A DNA stretch of 64,000 nucleotides from Anaerocolumna jejuensis DSM 15929 (GTDB lineage: Bacteria; Bacillota; Clostridia; Lachnospirales; Lachnospiraceae), in contig NZ_FRAC01000021.1 in assembly GCF_900142215.1 (NCBI RefSeq), positions 62,001 to 126,000 of the forward strand, read 5' to 3'. The notes beneath the pieces were generated by a model that searched no databases, was not told the origin of the DNA, and saw nothing but the letters and a program-made list of their open reading frames with translations. Positions 43,260-52,000 of the stretch are shown piece after piece. Within the stretch, counting starts at the first letter, position 1; each line of letters starts with the position of its first letter. A program made the translations under genes and the position numbers.

Positions 43260-44822
43260 CTACAGGATAATCCTAACAAAAGTAAAGGTCAGAAACCCCA
43301 CCGCCGCCGTTAACAGGCATAGCTGCAAAATAAATTTCTTTGTCAGTACCTCAGACAGAATAATAAGATTTTTAAAGTCTAGCATAGGCCCCATCACCAT
43401 AAAGGAAAGTATAGCCGGAAATGCAAACTGCCCATAAAAGCTTCTCCCGATAAAGGCATTGGAAGTGGAGCAGGTGGACATAAAAACAGCTGCCACAAGC
43501 ATAATAAAAAACTGTATCAAAACATTTCCGCTGATAAACATCTTGATTGTCTGGGGTAAAAAGGTCAGGCAGACCGAGGACACAAAGGCCCCGATAATCA
43601 CATATTTGAACACCCGAAAAAATTCCATCTGTGCTCCCTTGATCACCGCTGCCACTTTTCCAGTCCTGCTATTCTCATAGACCATATCAACGCTCATTTG
43701 GCCTAGTCCCGCATCGGAACGTATCACATCTTTCGTTTTGACTCTTAAGAGCATCAGGATGAATCCCACTCCAATACCGATGATGACACCGGAAAGGATT
43801 CTTGCAAGGATAGCTGTTCTGTTTTCAGGAAAAGCATAATATACGGACAGGATTACCACCGGATTGACCGCTGCGGAAGCCAGCCAGAAGGTGATTACCT
43901 GGGGCAGGGGCAGATTCTTCTTTAACAATCCGGAAACAAGCGGTGCCAGCCCGCAGTCGCATACCGGAAAGAAAAAACCTGCCAGACTGGCTGCCGCAAA
44001 GGATTTCCAGCTGTTTTTGGACAACTGCCTGATGAGAAAGCTCATAGGTACAATCAGCTGCAGGATGGAAGACAGAAATGCCCCCAAAAGGATAAAGGGT
44101 ATCGCCTGTATCAAAATACTTAAAAAGGACACGGAAATCTTCTTGATATAATCATAAAAGGCCGATAGATAAGCCGTTGGCAAAAAGCACAGTAATAACA
44201 GCACAAGCATCAGCAAGACCATGCCCGGCGTCACCATTTTCTTCCTGTCCTCAAAGGGAGTAAAGATGCCAAGGAACCGTCTATCCTCTGCCGGACTGTC
44301 CAGAAATACCGTCTTTGTCACAGGATTTATTTTCTTTACCTTATTTATTATGTCCTTTTTATCCGCTTTTTTCAGTTCCTGATAACGGTTCACCGCCACA
44401 TAATCACTATTTTCCATCTGGGGCCTTAAGAGTCCGGCCATATTACAGTAATAGCTGTTAAAAGTACCGGCCTCACTGACAAACACGATATTTCTTATAC
44501 GGCATTCTCCCGTAAGCTTTGTATTAAGAAGGTTCTGGATATTCCAGGTTCCGTTATACTCTATCAATATGTAGTCCAGATTCCGTCTTTCACTGATAAA
44601 GTTGATATAATCCCCGGTGATGATATCCTCCTCTTCCACGGGAATAAGATTAATCTTATATTGCTCCAGAAAGTCCTCCCCGTATTCCTCTTCTCCCTCT
44701 TCGCACAGGAGCAAGGCCTTCCCTTCATAATCTGCTGTTATTCCGCTTTCTATCATTTGTTTTATAAAGGTCGTCTTTCCGCTTTCTAAAAAACCTGTAA
44801 CCACATCAATATCAACTGCCAT
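43260..44822 (-). CDS. G3E (CobW-like) GTPase fused to YraQ/YcgR-type permease
   Basis: 520 aa. Residues 1-185 form a P-loop GTPase-like domain: MAVDIDVVTGFLESGKTTF, then ILIEYNGTW where CobW proteins have IEPSG. Residues about 197-520 are a DUF318/YraQ-type permease with about eight membrane segments, FFPVCDCGLAPL, WLASAAVNPVVILS and FMSTCSTSNAFIG. Cys and Ser/Thr motifs of the permease suggest metal coordination. The two parts usually occur as separate proteins. It lies 14 bp after the second GTPase gene, behind a zinc-type operator. Zinc or related metal handling is inferred from context. Confidence 0.8.
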   Translation of the reverse strand: MAVDIDVVTGFLESGKTTFIKQMIESGITADYEGKALLLCEEGEEEYGEDFLEQYKINLIPVEEEDIITGDYINFISERRNLDYILIEYNGTWNIQNLLNTKLTGECRIRNIVFVSEAGTFNSYYCNMAGLLRPQMENSDYVAVNRYQELKKADKKDIINKVKKINPVTKTVFLDSPAEDRRFLGIFTPFEDRKKMVTPGMVLLMLVLLLLCFLPTAYLSAFYDYIKKISVSFLSILIQAIPFILLGAFLSSILQLIVPMSFLIRQLSKNSWKSFAAASLAGFFFPVCDCGLAPLVSGLLKKNLPLPQVITFWLASAAVNPVVILSVYYAFPENRTAILARILSGVIIGIGVGFILMLLRVKTKDVIRSDAGLGQMSVDMVYENSRTGKVAAVIKGAQMEFFRVFKYVIIGAFVSSVCLTFLPQTIKMFISGNVLIQFFIMLVAAVFMSTCSTSNAFIGRSFYGQFAFPAILSFMVMGPMLDFKNLIILSEVLTKKFILQLCLLTAAVGFLTFTFVRIIL

Positions 44823-44836
44823 AAATACTCCTGTTT

Positions 44837-45814
44837 TCAGATTTCAAATAGTTTCTTTAATTTATTCTTATCAAGCAGGCTTCCAATAATACAGATTCTT
44901 CCGGTATAATCCGGTACCCATTCTCTGACGGTAATTTCACCAGGGACATAGTCGAATTGCAGCCATTGGTGGTTTTCACTTTCCAGAATCCCCTTCCCGC
45001 GAAGTATCTGCATATCCGAATTATCCAGCTTATAAAGTATATCCTCCAGTTTTCCCCTGCCAAATATCTTGGCAGTCTCTATACCCCACACTGAAAAAAC
45101 TTCCTCCGCACTATGTCCTTCCTTTTGGCTGCCAATGCGGATACCCGACACCTTCTGGTTACTTATTCTGAAAGCAGGCTTTTCCCTTTTAATGAATTCT
45201 TCCATACTGCTCTTGCATTTCTCCTCTGCGGTATGGAGGATAGCTTTGCCGTCAAGGCTGTCCCAGCTTGTTGTAATAATCGCCGCTTCACTGTTATACT
45301 GCCTGATACCTTCTATTATGGCATCCAGTTTTTCTCTGTCCATACCGGCTGTCCGGCTTAATATAATTGTTTTAGCGTTTTTTAGCTGATCCTTATAAAA
45401 CTCGGCAAAATTTTTCAGATACATTTTATATTTCCCGGCATCGATAACGGTAATGCACAGGTTCAAGGACACCAGTCCCTCCCGAAGAAAAGGGGTACAG
45501 CCCTTTATCACATCGGACAGCTTGCTTACCCCCGAGGGCTCAATCAATACCCTGTCAGGCTTATAAAGCTTTAATACCTCTCTTAACCCCTGGGTAAAGT
45601 CCCCTGCGATACTGCAGCAGATACAGCCGGCGTTTAACTCGGTAATCTGAAGGTCATAATCCTTCATAATTCTCCCGTCAATGCCCACCGTACCAAATTC
45701 ATTCTCAATTAATGCTATCTTTTCCCCTGTGAAGGCTTCTTCCAACAGCTTTTTTATAAGCGTTGTCTTACCGGCTCCTAAAAAACCGGAAAATATATCT
45801 ATCTTTACTGGCAT
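44837..45814 (-). CDS. CobW/COG0523 GTPase, putative zinc metallochaperone
   Basis: 325 aa. Walker A is GFLGAGKTT, ENEFGTVGIDG is switch I, and the metal motif CxCC is in LNAGCICCSIAG (about residues 64-67), followed by LIEPSGVSKLSDV. The C-terminal part has the small CobW_C-like domain. Proteins of this group deliver zinc to client enzymes under limitation. The ATG follows AAAGGAG. The promoter has a GCATTTGCAAATGC palindrome, supporting Zur control. Confidence 0.9.
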   Translation of the reverse strand: MPVKIDIFSGFLGAGKTTLIKKLLEEAFTGEKIALIENEFGTVGIDGRIMKDYDLQITELNAGCICCSIAGDFTQGLREVLKLYKPDRVLIEPSGVSKLSDVIKGCTPFLREGLVSLNLCITVIDAGKYKMYLKNFAEFYKDQLKNAKTIILSRTAGMDREKLDAIIEGIRQYNSEAAIITTSWDSLDGKAILHTAEEKCKSSMEEFIKREKPAFRISNQKVSGIRIGSQKEGHSAEEVFSVWGIETAKIFGRGKLEDILYKLDNSDMQILRGKGILESENHQWLQFDYVPGEITVREWVPDYTGRICIIGSLLDKNKLKKLFEI

Positions 45815-45833
45815 ATGTACTCCTTTAATTACA

Positions 45834-45891
45834 GCATTTGCAAATGCAACACATTTGCTTTTAATATACAGCTATTCTATTACTCTGTCAA
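45834..45891 (-). promoter_or_regulatory. Zinc-type promoter of the GTPase operon with palindromic operator
   Basis: On the minus strand TTGACA (45886-45891) and TATATT (45863-45868) are 17 bp apart. The perfect 14-bp palindrome GCATTTGCAAATGC (45834-45847) and a further half-site CATTTGC (45852-45858) lie just downstream of the start site. The half-site GCATTTG is the same as in the L33-znu promoter. Confidence 0.65.
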
Positions 45892-46063
45892 TGAATTAAT
45901 GCCATTTATTATGCTTGACATTTCATGGCAGATTAAAGAAGCGCAATTTCTTATATTCTCAAGAACATTTGAAAAAATCTGAACTTATACCTTCTACTAT
46001 ATATATGATAAATTCAACTGGGCCTTCTGTTAGATATTATCTCCCCCATTAATAATTCTTGAA

Positions 46064-46100
46064 TAAAAAATGCTACCAACTATCAAATCAGCTGGTAGCA
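46064..46100 (-). terminator. Intrinsic terminator of the Arg/Asp-rich peptide gene
   Basis: On the minus strand TGCTACCAGC pairs with GTTGGTAGCA around a 10-nt loop and is followed by TTTTTT. The stop codon of the small gene lies 16 bp upstream, supporting that the gene is real. Confidence 0.8.
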
Positions 46101-46115
46101 CTTTATACTGTTCTA

Positions 46116-46331
46116 CTAAAAACTCATCCACCAAAAGGGAAATCTTCCGTCAAATTCATTTCTGCGGTCGAATTCTTCTCTTCTTTCAAATTCATGCCTT
46201 CTGTCAAAATCCATTCTTCTATCGAATTCTTCGTGCATTTCTCTTCTGTCGAAATCTCTTCCACCGAAGCCTCTCCCATCAAAACCTCTTCCGTCAAATC
46301 CCATTCTAGGGTCAACTTGTGAATATTCCAT
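46116..46331 (-). CDS. Small Arg/Asp/Phe-rich repetitive protein
   Basis: 71 aa. The chosen start is the ATG at 46329-46331 with AAGGA upstream; the frame is open to 46511 but without a better site. After MEYSQVDPRMG the sequence is a run of RGFDGR, FDRR and EFxRR units with alternating charge, ending FPFWWMSF. There is no membrane segment. The repeats suggest a disordered or self-associating protein such as a spore-coat component, but I do not recognise the family. It has its own terminator. Confidence 0.55.
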   Translation of the reverse strand: MEYSQVDPRMGFDGRGFDGRGFGGRDFDRREMHEEFDRRMDFDRRHEFERREEFDRRNEFDGRFPFWWMSF

Positions 46332-46504
46332 ATATTTAATCCTTATTTCCATTATTTCGTAATTTAGTATATGCAAAATTGTAACATCTTGACACCTACA
46401 ATCAACTATCAATATTAAGTTTTCAATATTCTCATCCTCCCACAGCTGGTCCGTGCTGACAGAAAACCTAGTATTTATGCGTATCTTGTAATTAATAATT
46501 GTGC

Positions 46505-46533
46505 TTGACATTTCATGACAGGTAAACTATGAT
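46505..46533 (+). promoter_or_regulatory. Promoter of the Fur-family gene
   Basis: TTGACA and TATGAT are 17 bp apart. The stretch GCTTGACATTTCATG with CAG three bases later recurs at 45913-45931 without a -10, perhaps a duplicated regulatory segment. Confidence 0.7.
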
Positions 46534-46583
46534 TTTACTTAGGAATTCGAAGAACTCGTATTGATAAAAGGGAGAGGTGCATT

Positions 46584-47015
46584 GTGAATAACAATATACT
46601 AAAATCCGCCGATTTAAAACAGACGAAAAAAAGAAATCTGATTCTTTCCGTGTTGGAAGCTGCTCCGACCGCTCTTACGGTGGAGGAGATTGCAGAGATA
46701 GCTTCCAAGGAAATGAAGATGAATTTATCAACCATATACCGTGCTTTAAATGCCCTGGCCGATAAAAATGTTGTGATAAAGACTTTGTATCAGGACGGGA
46801 AGACCTATTTTGAAATCAATAACCATAAGCATAGGCATTCCCTTATCTGTTCCATGTGTAATAAGAAGGTAAATCTTGATGTCTGCCCTCTGGAGCCTAT
46901 AGAAGAAAATCTGGCACAGAAAACCGGATATACCATTACCGGCCATAACCTGGAGATATATGGAATATGCCCGGAATGCATGAAGCATATGCCATCGGAA
47001 GATAATGATAACTAA
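46584..47015 (+). CDS. Fur-family metal regulator, probable Zur
   Basis: 143 aa from a GTG codon (GGGAGAGG upstream). A winged HTH (about 15-85) with NLSTIYRALNALADKNVV, then the dimerisation domain with HKHRHSLICSMCNKK and ICPECMKH, giving two CxxC pairs for structural zinc. The HRH motif is part of the sensory metal site. Among Fur proteins, position opposite the zinc operons and the GCATTTG operators point to Zur rather than Fur or PerR. Its own promoter lacks an obvious GCATTTG site. Confidence 0.85.
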   Translation: MNNNILKSADLKQTKKRNLILSVLEAAPTALTVEEIAEIASKEMKMNLSTIYRALNALADKNVVIKTLYQDGKTYFEINNHKHRHSLICSMCNKKVNLDVCPLEPIEENLAQKTGYTITGHNLEIYGICPECMKHMPSEDNDN

Positions 47016-47030
47016 CAAAAAGCCCTCATT

Positions 47031-47060
47031 TCAAAGCAGCGAAATGAGGGTCCTTTTTTT
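47031..47060 (+). terminator. Intrinsic terminator after the Fur-family gene
   Basis: AGCCCTCATTTC pairs with GAAATGAGGGTC around an AAAGCAGC loop and is followed by CTTTTTTT. Confidence 0.92.
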
Positions 47061-47070
47061 GACGTAATGT

Positions 47071-47099
47071 TTGACAGGCAATTTCACCGGGATTATAAT
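47071..47099 (+). promoter_or_regulatory. Sigma-A promoter of the deacetylase gene
   Basis: Consensus TTGACA and TATAAT are separated by 17 bp, 38 bp upstream of the start codon. Confidence 0.85.
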
Positions 47100-47136
47100 G
47101 AAAAAATGTGTAATAATCTAAAAAGGAGTATTAATA

Positions 47137-47892
47137 ATGTCATTTCACACTATTTTGTATCATGAAATCAGGGAGGCTGCTGTATTTGACCCTTCCCATC
47201 CTTCTCCCATTAATGTGAAGCAGGATTATAAAGATGTTCTTCCCTCACCCTTATTTATTACTTTAGAAGCCTTTCAGGAGCAGATGAAATATCTGAAGGA
47301 GCTGGGCTGCCATACTCTGACCTTAAAAGAAGTCCGGGATTTTTATTATGAGGATAAGAGTCTGCCGGATAAAAGTATACTCCTTACCTTTGACGACTGT
47401 TATCAGGCCTTAAAGCACTATGCTTACCCTATCTTAAAGGAATACGGCTTCCATGCCGTGGCATTTGCAGTCACAGGCTGGCTAAACTCTGAGCCTCAGG
47501 CATTTCAGCCGGATAAGTCAATATGCCTGACGAAGGAGGAGTTGATTGCTATGGAGGATGTATTTGAATATGCCAACCATACCCATCATTTCCATACCAG
47601 AACCGATGGTAAGACAGGCCGTATCATGACAGAACCGGAGGAAGCCTTTGCCGCCGATCTTGCTGTCTGCAACAGCCACTCCTTCCTTTCAGCCAAGGAT
47701 ACCTTTGCTTATCCATTTGGTCTATTCGAAGAAAGGAATGTTGAGCTTCTTCGCAGGGAACACTTTAAACTGGCCTTTACCTGCATAAGCGGAAGCAATG
47801 AAAAGGATACCGATCCCCTGCTGCTTAGAAGGAATGTCATTCCTTACACTGCGGATATGGGCACCTTCAAAGCTCTTGCAGGTATTGCCTGA
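47137..47892 (+). CDS. Polysaccharide deacetylase family protein
   Basis: 251 aa. The NodB-fold signature is ILLTFDDCYQALKHYAYPIL (catalytic and metal Asp pair, about 83-102), followed by FEYANHTHHFHTR, with the metal His ligands, and FAYPFG. There is no signal peptide or membrane anchor, which is unusual for a cell-wall deacetylase; a cytosolic role or substrate other than peptidoglycan is possible. AAAGGAG precedes the ATG. It has a strong promoter of its own. Confidence 0.85.
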   Translation: MSFHTILYHEIREAAVFDPSHPSPINVKQDYKDVLPSPLFITLEAFQEQMKYLKELGCHTLTLKEVRDFYYEDKSLPDKSILLTFDDCYQALKHYAYPILKEYGFHAVAFAVTGWLNSEPQAFQPDKSICLTKEELIAMEDVFEYANHTHHFHTRTDGKTGRIMTEPEEAFAADLAVCNSHSFLSAKDTFAYPFGLFEERNVELLRREHFKLAFTCISGSNEKDTDPLLLRRNVIPYTADMGTFKALAGIA

Positions 47893-48035
47893 GCTTATTG
47901 CAAGTTTAATTTTTGACTCGGTTACCATAAGTTAATGAAATGTTTAAGATTAAGCTGAGAATAACTTATTACATCCGAATCAAATTATATCAATTTCTAT
48001 TAACAAGACAGATATCAAAACAGAAAGAGGTCACA

Positions 48036-48989
48036 ATGAAAAAAAGAACAAAGCAAACCTTCATACTGGTATTAATACTCTCCCTGCTGCTGTTAACTGC
48101 CTGCCAAAGTGCAAAGAATGAGTCTGCAAAGGATAACACTTTAAAGGACCTTACCTTTGGCATATTGCCGGCAGAGTCCGCTATTCCTATTATTTTGGCA
48201 AAAGAAAAGGGATTTTTCAAAGAAGAAGGCTTAAATGTGACTATCCAGTCCTTTTCTTCTCCCAACGACCGTAATGTAGCAGTACAGGCAGGGAAACTGG
48301 ACGGTGTCATCGGAGATGTCATGACGGAGGCTGCCTTTTATGAAAATGGATTAAAGCTTAAGATTACTTCCGATATCAATGAGGATTTTAAAATACTCTC
48401 TTCCCCGGATTCCGGTATCACGGATATGAAAGGACTTGCTGGCAAGAAAGTCAGCCTGGTCCCTAATTTTATTCTGGAATACATTATGGACAAGTTTGCA
48501 GCGGAGAATGACTTTACCTATAAGATAGTTGAGATTCCGTCCTTCTCCGGCCGTTCAGAGGCCTTGATCTCCAACCAGATTGACGGTGTTGTATTTACGG
48601 AGCCCCAGGCCGGCATGCTGGTATCCCAGGGTGCCCATTTGCTCGGAAGCTCCAGAGAGGCAGGAATAAAGGGCGGCGCCCTTCTCTTTACCGAAGCTGC
48701 CCTTTCAGACAAATCCGACAGCATCAAAGCCTTCTACCGGGCTTACAATAAAGCGGTAGAATATATGAATACTACCAAGGTTTCCGAATTTGTATCCATT
48801 CTGACAGATTATCAGTTCCCCGAGGCAATCGGCACCTATCTCAGCAATCTGAAAAAAGCCTATGAACCGGCCGGAACCATCGATAAGTCCCAGTTTGATG
48901 ATATTATCAAATGGACCAAAGATAAGGGACAGATAACAAAGGATTATACCTATGAGGAATTGACAGATTTCTCTTTTCTTCCTCAATGA
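48036..48989 (+). CDS. ABC substrate-binding lipoprotein, NMT1/THI5-like
   Basis: 317 aa. The start at 48036 follows AAGAGG; the frame extends upstream to 47940 without a signal. The signal peptide ends LLLTAC with lipidated Cys23. The mature part is an NMT1/SsuA-type domain: LTFGILPAESAIPIILAKEK, GFFKEEGLNV and VQAGKLDGVIGD, as in importers for pyrimidine precursors, sulfonates or riboflavin. The last 7 bases overlap the convergent permease gene. It is transcribed opposite to its permease and ATPase, so expression is separately controlled. Confidence 0.88.
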   Translation: MKKRTKQTFILVLILSLLLLTACQSAKNESAKDNTLKDLTFGILPAESAIPIILAKEKGFFKEEGLNVTIQSFSSPNDRNVAVQAGKLDGVIGDVMTEAAFYENGLKLKITSDINEDFKILSSPDSGITDMKGLAGKKVSLVPNFILEYIMDKFAAENDFTYKIVEIPSFSGRSEALISNQIDGVVFTEPQAGMLVSQGAHLLGSSREAGIKGGALLFTEAALSDKSDSIKAFYRAYNKAVEYMNTTKVSEFVSILTDYQFPEAIGTYLSNLKKAYEPAGTIDKSQFDDIIKWTKDKGQITKDYTYEELTDFSFLPQ

Positions 48990-49765
48990 TTTCCTGTATT
49001 AGACCAGGGCACCAGGGCTTCCTCCAGGATATCCAAAAGGATGAACAGGAGGATTCCTAACAGGCCCAGAGCCAGAATTCCACAGAACATCTCCTGATAA
49101 TTCATTTTTGTCCAGGCACTTAGAATAAAGTAGCCAATTCCATATTCAGTAGCATAATTTTCTGCAAAGAACAGAGAGGCTAAAGAAATACCAAGGCTGA
49201 TACGGAGGCTTGAAAATATATATGGCAGAATGGCAGGCATTATCAGATAACGGAGCTTTTCAAAGGTCGTTGCCTGGTAGCTTGCCATGGCTTTATAATA
49301 AATCTTTGGTATCTGGTCTGCCCCGTCTCTAATTGCAAGAATAATCTGAAACACAATAATCCAGATAACAAGCAGTATCTTCGAAAGGTTCCCCAGCCCA
49401 AACAGCAGCATAAATACCGGCAGAAACGCTACCTTTGGAATCGGATAGACAAAATATACAAAGGGTGAAAACACCTTCCTTAAACGCCTGGAAGTACTTA
49501 AGGCAATGCCTGCCGGAATTCCTATAAGCAGGGAAAGTAACACTGCCGCTCCCACCCTTGCCAGGCTGGCCAAGAGATGGTAACCCAATTTATCACCTAT
49601 CTTTGGCAGGTATAAAAATGTCAGGTAAGGAGATGGAATTGTATGGCTTTTCACCGTGAGATATAAAACCTCCCATAACAGTAAAAAGCTAAGCAATCCC
49701 CATATGAAATCAACTATTCTACGCTTCCACTGCCTATGTCTCTTATTTTTCATCTCCTTTTCCAT
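48983..49765 (-). CDS. ABC transporter permease, SsuC/TauC type
   Basis: 260 aa, six membrane segments. The start at 49763-49765 follows AAGGAAG by 7-8 nt. The EAA loop is KAMASYQATTFEKLRYLIMP, with following SLRISLGISLASLFFAE as in nitrate/sulfonate/taurine-type permeases. It is 34 bp downstream of the ATPase gene on the same strand. The binding protein is encoded convergently and overlaps its 3' end. Confidence 0.9.
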   Translation of the reverse strand: MEKEMKNKRHRQWKRRIVDFIWGLLSFLLLWEVLYLTVKSHTIPSPYLTFLYLPKIGDKLGYHLLASLARVGAAVLLSLLIGIPAGIALSTSRRLRKVFSPFVYFVYPIPKVAFLPVFMLLFGLGNLSKILLVIWIIVFQIILAIRDGADQIPKIYYKAMASYQATTFEKLRYLIMPAILPYIFSSLRISLGISLASLFFAENYATEYGIGYFILSAWTKMNYQEMFCGILALGLLGILLFILLDILEEALVPWSNTGNH

Positions 49766-49799
49766 AAACACACTTCCTTTTATCGCTTCTTTCTATTAA

Positions 49800-50588
49800 T
49801 TACCTTGTTTCACTTTCTTCCAACAGCTCTTTAAAATGGATACACTGCTCATAAAATTCAATGCTCTTCCTCTGCTCTTTTCTGAAATAGCAGGGATTCT
49901 CAAGCTCAGTCACTGTCCCGTCCCCATTCAATAAAAGGATTCTTTCCCCTAATATCAAAGCCTCCTCCATATCATGAGTAACAAAAAGAAGAGTTGCTTT
50001 CAGCTTTTGCTGCTGCTTTATAATAAGCTCCTGGATAGCTTCTTTCGTAATGGAATCCAGGGAGGAGGTAGGCTCGTCCATTAACAGCAAGTCCGGCTGT
50101 CCGATTAATCCTCTGGCAAGGGCTGCCCTCTGCCTTTCACCTCCGCTCAATTGATGGGGATACTTGTTTTGAAGTCCGCTTAGCCCAAGCTCTTCTAAAA
50201 GCTCTGCCACTCTCCTGTCTATCTCCTGCTTTTCCTTCTTACCGGACAGCTTTAAGGGCATGGAAGCTGCCTGATATACGGTCTGCCAGGGAAACAGCGC
50301 CAGCTCCTGGAACATGATTGCCGTTTCTTTTCTTGTGCCCTTTAACGGTGCAGAGAGAATTTCAATGCTTCCTTCTTTGGGGCTTAATAGTCCTGCGGCT
50401 AGGTTTAACAGGGTACTCTTACCGGTTCCGGATTTTCCAATAAGACTGTAGGACGCCCCTTTCTTTAACGCAAGATTTATATTCCATAATATCCTTTTCT
50501 CTTCATAGTCAAAGGATACATCCCGCATTCTGACCAGTATATCCTCTTCCCTGCCGGTCAAATAATCACTGTTCGTTTTTTCTTTCAT
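49800..50588 (-). CDS. ABC transporter ATPase, SsuB/TauB type
   Basis: 262 aa. Walker A GKSGTGKST, Q-loop IMFQELALFPWQTV, signature LSGGERQRAALARGL, Walker B LLLMDEPTSSLD and switch VTHDMEEAL. The start at 50586-50588 is preceded by GGGAG at 5 nt; the in-frame ATG at 50600 lies in the same ribosome binding site. The start region (ATGGGAGCAAGT) is the last unit of a tandem repeat that fills the leader. Confidence 0.92.
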   Translation of the reverse strand: MKEKTNSDYLTGREEDILVRMRDVSFDYEEKRILWNINLALKKGASYSLIGKSGTGKSTLLNLAAGLLSPKEGSIEILSAPLKGTRKETAIMFQELALFPWQTVYQAASMPLKLSGKKEKQEIDRRVAELLEELGLSGLQNKYPHQLSGGERQRAALARGLIGQPDLLLMDEPTSSLDSITKEAIQELIIKQQQKLKATLLFVTHDMEEALILGERILLLNGDGTVTELENPCYFRKEQRKSIEFYEQCIHFKELLEESETR

Positions 50589-50590
50589 AC

Positions 50591-50822
50591 TTGCTCCCAT
50601 TGCATACCGCAGACAGGTCTGCGGTACTGCCTTAAATAATGGAGTGTGAAAGCGCTTCCTTTCACACTTGCTCCCATTGCATACCGCAGATAATTCTGCG
50701 GTACTGCCTTAAATAATGGAGTGTGAAAGCGCCTTCCTTTCACACTTGCTCCCATTGCATACCGCAGACAGGTCTGCGGTACTGCCTTAAATAATGGATT
50801 GTGAAAGTTCTTTTCTTTCACA
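50591..50822. repeat. 77-78 bp tandem repeat (three units) in the ABC leader
   Basis: Units begin TTGCTCCCATTGCATACCGC at 50591, 50668 and 50746. Each has one hairpin formed by ACCGCAGA and TCTGCGGT and a second formed by GTGTGAAAG and CTTTCACAC. On the minus strand each unit contains ATGGGAGCAAGTGTGAAAG, a copy of the ribosome binding site and start region of the ATPase gene. The rest of the 368-base gap 50589-50956 is AT-rich and holds only likely promoters. Confidence 0.85.
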
Positions 50823-50956
50823 TTTTACACAATTCCCTATAATAAACTCTTTTCAAACTTTTCTGACAGAAACATTTCATTATCTGTAACCCTTAACTGC
50901 CTTGTGAATACTATAAAAAAGACCTGAATAATTATAGCAGAAGAAAGGTTTACAAA

Positions 50957-51664
50957 ATGCCCATGTTTTTTGTATTTATGTTAAAAATACTGCATATTGC
51001 GGTATTAAATATCATCTTAAGCTTTGATAATATCAGTGTTATTGCATTTGTTGCAGGAAATTTAAACGAACACAACAGAAAAAAGGCTTATTTGTCGGGC
51101 TTTACCCTATCCCTTGTGTTCTCTATCCTGTTTACTTCCATTATCAGTATCCTTATGGAAATCAAATGGCTTCCCATCCAGCCCTTAGGAGGTTTCCTGC
51201 TGATGAAAATAACCTATGATATGTTAAAGGCCAATACCGCCGAATCGGAACAAAAGGATGGGGAATATAAGGTGAGCTACAATATGAAGCTTTCAACAGC
51301 CATTATAAAGCTTACCTTTATCAGTCTCTCCTTAAGCTTTGATAACATACTCTCCATTGCAGGTGCTGCAGATGGAAATATTAAGATTATTTCTCTTGGT
51401 CTTCTCCTTAGTTTACCTGTTCTTTTAATCAGCTGCCGCTTTTTTATGAACCTGATGAAACGGTTTATTATAATCCTCTATCTATGCGGAGCTGTATTAG
51501 TCCATACCTCTCTGGAAATGATTTTCTCCTATCCGCCGCTTTTCTCTCTTCTTCCGGCCCATCTTCACACCATATTTTCTATGACAGCTTCTATTTCTCT
51601 TTTGGCTTACGGAATGCATAAAGTTAAAAAAAATAAAAACAGAGCGATAGAAGATATCGCATAA
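50957..51664 (+). CDS. TerC-family integral membrane protein
   Basis: 235 aa, about seven membrane segments. The two internal repeats each carry the TerC metal-binding pattern: LNIILSFDNISVIAFVAGNL and LSLSFDNILSIAGAADGN. Related proteins export manganese or other divalent metals. AGAAAGG precedes the ATG. The loop with ESEQKDGEYK separates the halves. It is divergent from the ABC operon. Confidence 0.88.
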   Translation: MPMFFVFMLKILHIAVLNIILSFDNISVIAFVAGNLNEHNRKKAYLSGFTLSLVFSILFTSIISILMEIKWLPIQPLGGFLLMKITYDMLKANTAESEQKDGEYKVSYNMKLSTAIIKLTFISLSLSFDNILSIAGAADGNIKIISLGLLLSLPVLLISCRFFMNLMKRFIIILYLCGAVLVHTSLEMIFSYPPLFSLLPAHLHTIFSMTASISLLAYGMHKVKKNKNRAIEDIA

Positions 51665-51789
51665 AAATAGAAGAATCCCGGAAATACTAATATGGCAGCT
51701 TGCAAAGATTGGGTTTTAAACCCTACTGTTTAGAATATTTGAGTGGAATATTAAAATATTCAGCTTCAATATTCAGAAAAGAGGTTACG

Positions 51790-51993
51790 ATGGATAGAAA
51801 TTTTGCCGACGGTCCTGAAATTCCTTTAGGTCTTGGAATAGCTCTGGCACAGAACCTGAATGCCATGAATTACTTTGCTTCTCTCGATGATACCAGTAAG
51901 CAGCAGGTTATCGACGGAACTCACAGTGTGCGTTCCAAATCAGAAATGAAGCAATATGTATCCAATCTGGCAGAAGATAATAGTTTTCGTTAG
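51790..51993 (+). CDS. Conserved small protein of unknown function
   Basis: 67 aa from the ATG at 51790 (AAAAGAGG upstream), although the frame is open from 51700. It reads MDRNFADGPEIPLGLGIALA followed by NYFASLDDTSKQQVIDGTH and SKSEMKQYVSNLA. The helical pattern resembles small proteins often found as solitary genes in clostridia. Function unknown. A nested hairpin terminator follows. Confidence 0.7.
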   Translation: MDRNFADGPEIPLGLGIALAQNLNAMNYFASLDDTSKQQVIDGTHSVRSKSEMKQYVSNLAEDNSFR

Positions 51994-52000
51994 GATGCCC

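Noticed and set aside
45913..45931. Second copy of the Fur-gene promoter segment
   Set aside because: It has TTGACA but no -10 at 16-18 bp and no gene follows on that strand. I kept it only as a note under the Fur promoter.
50585..50821. 78-residue ORF in front of the ABC ATPase gene
   Set aside because: It is a translation of the 77-78 bp tandem repeat in the leader, giving repeated MGASVKG-like peptides. There is no sign of a folded protein.
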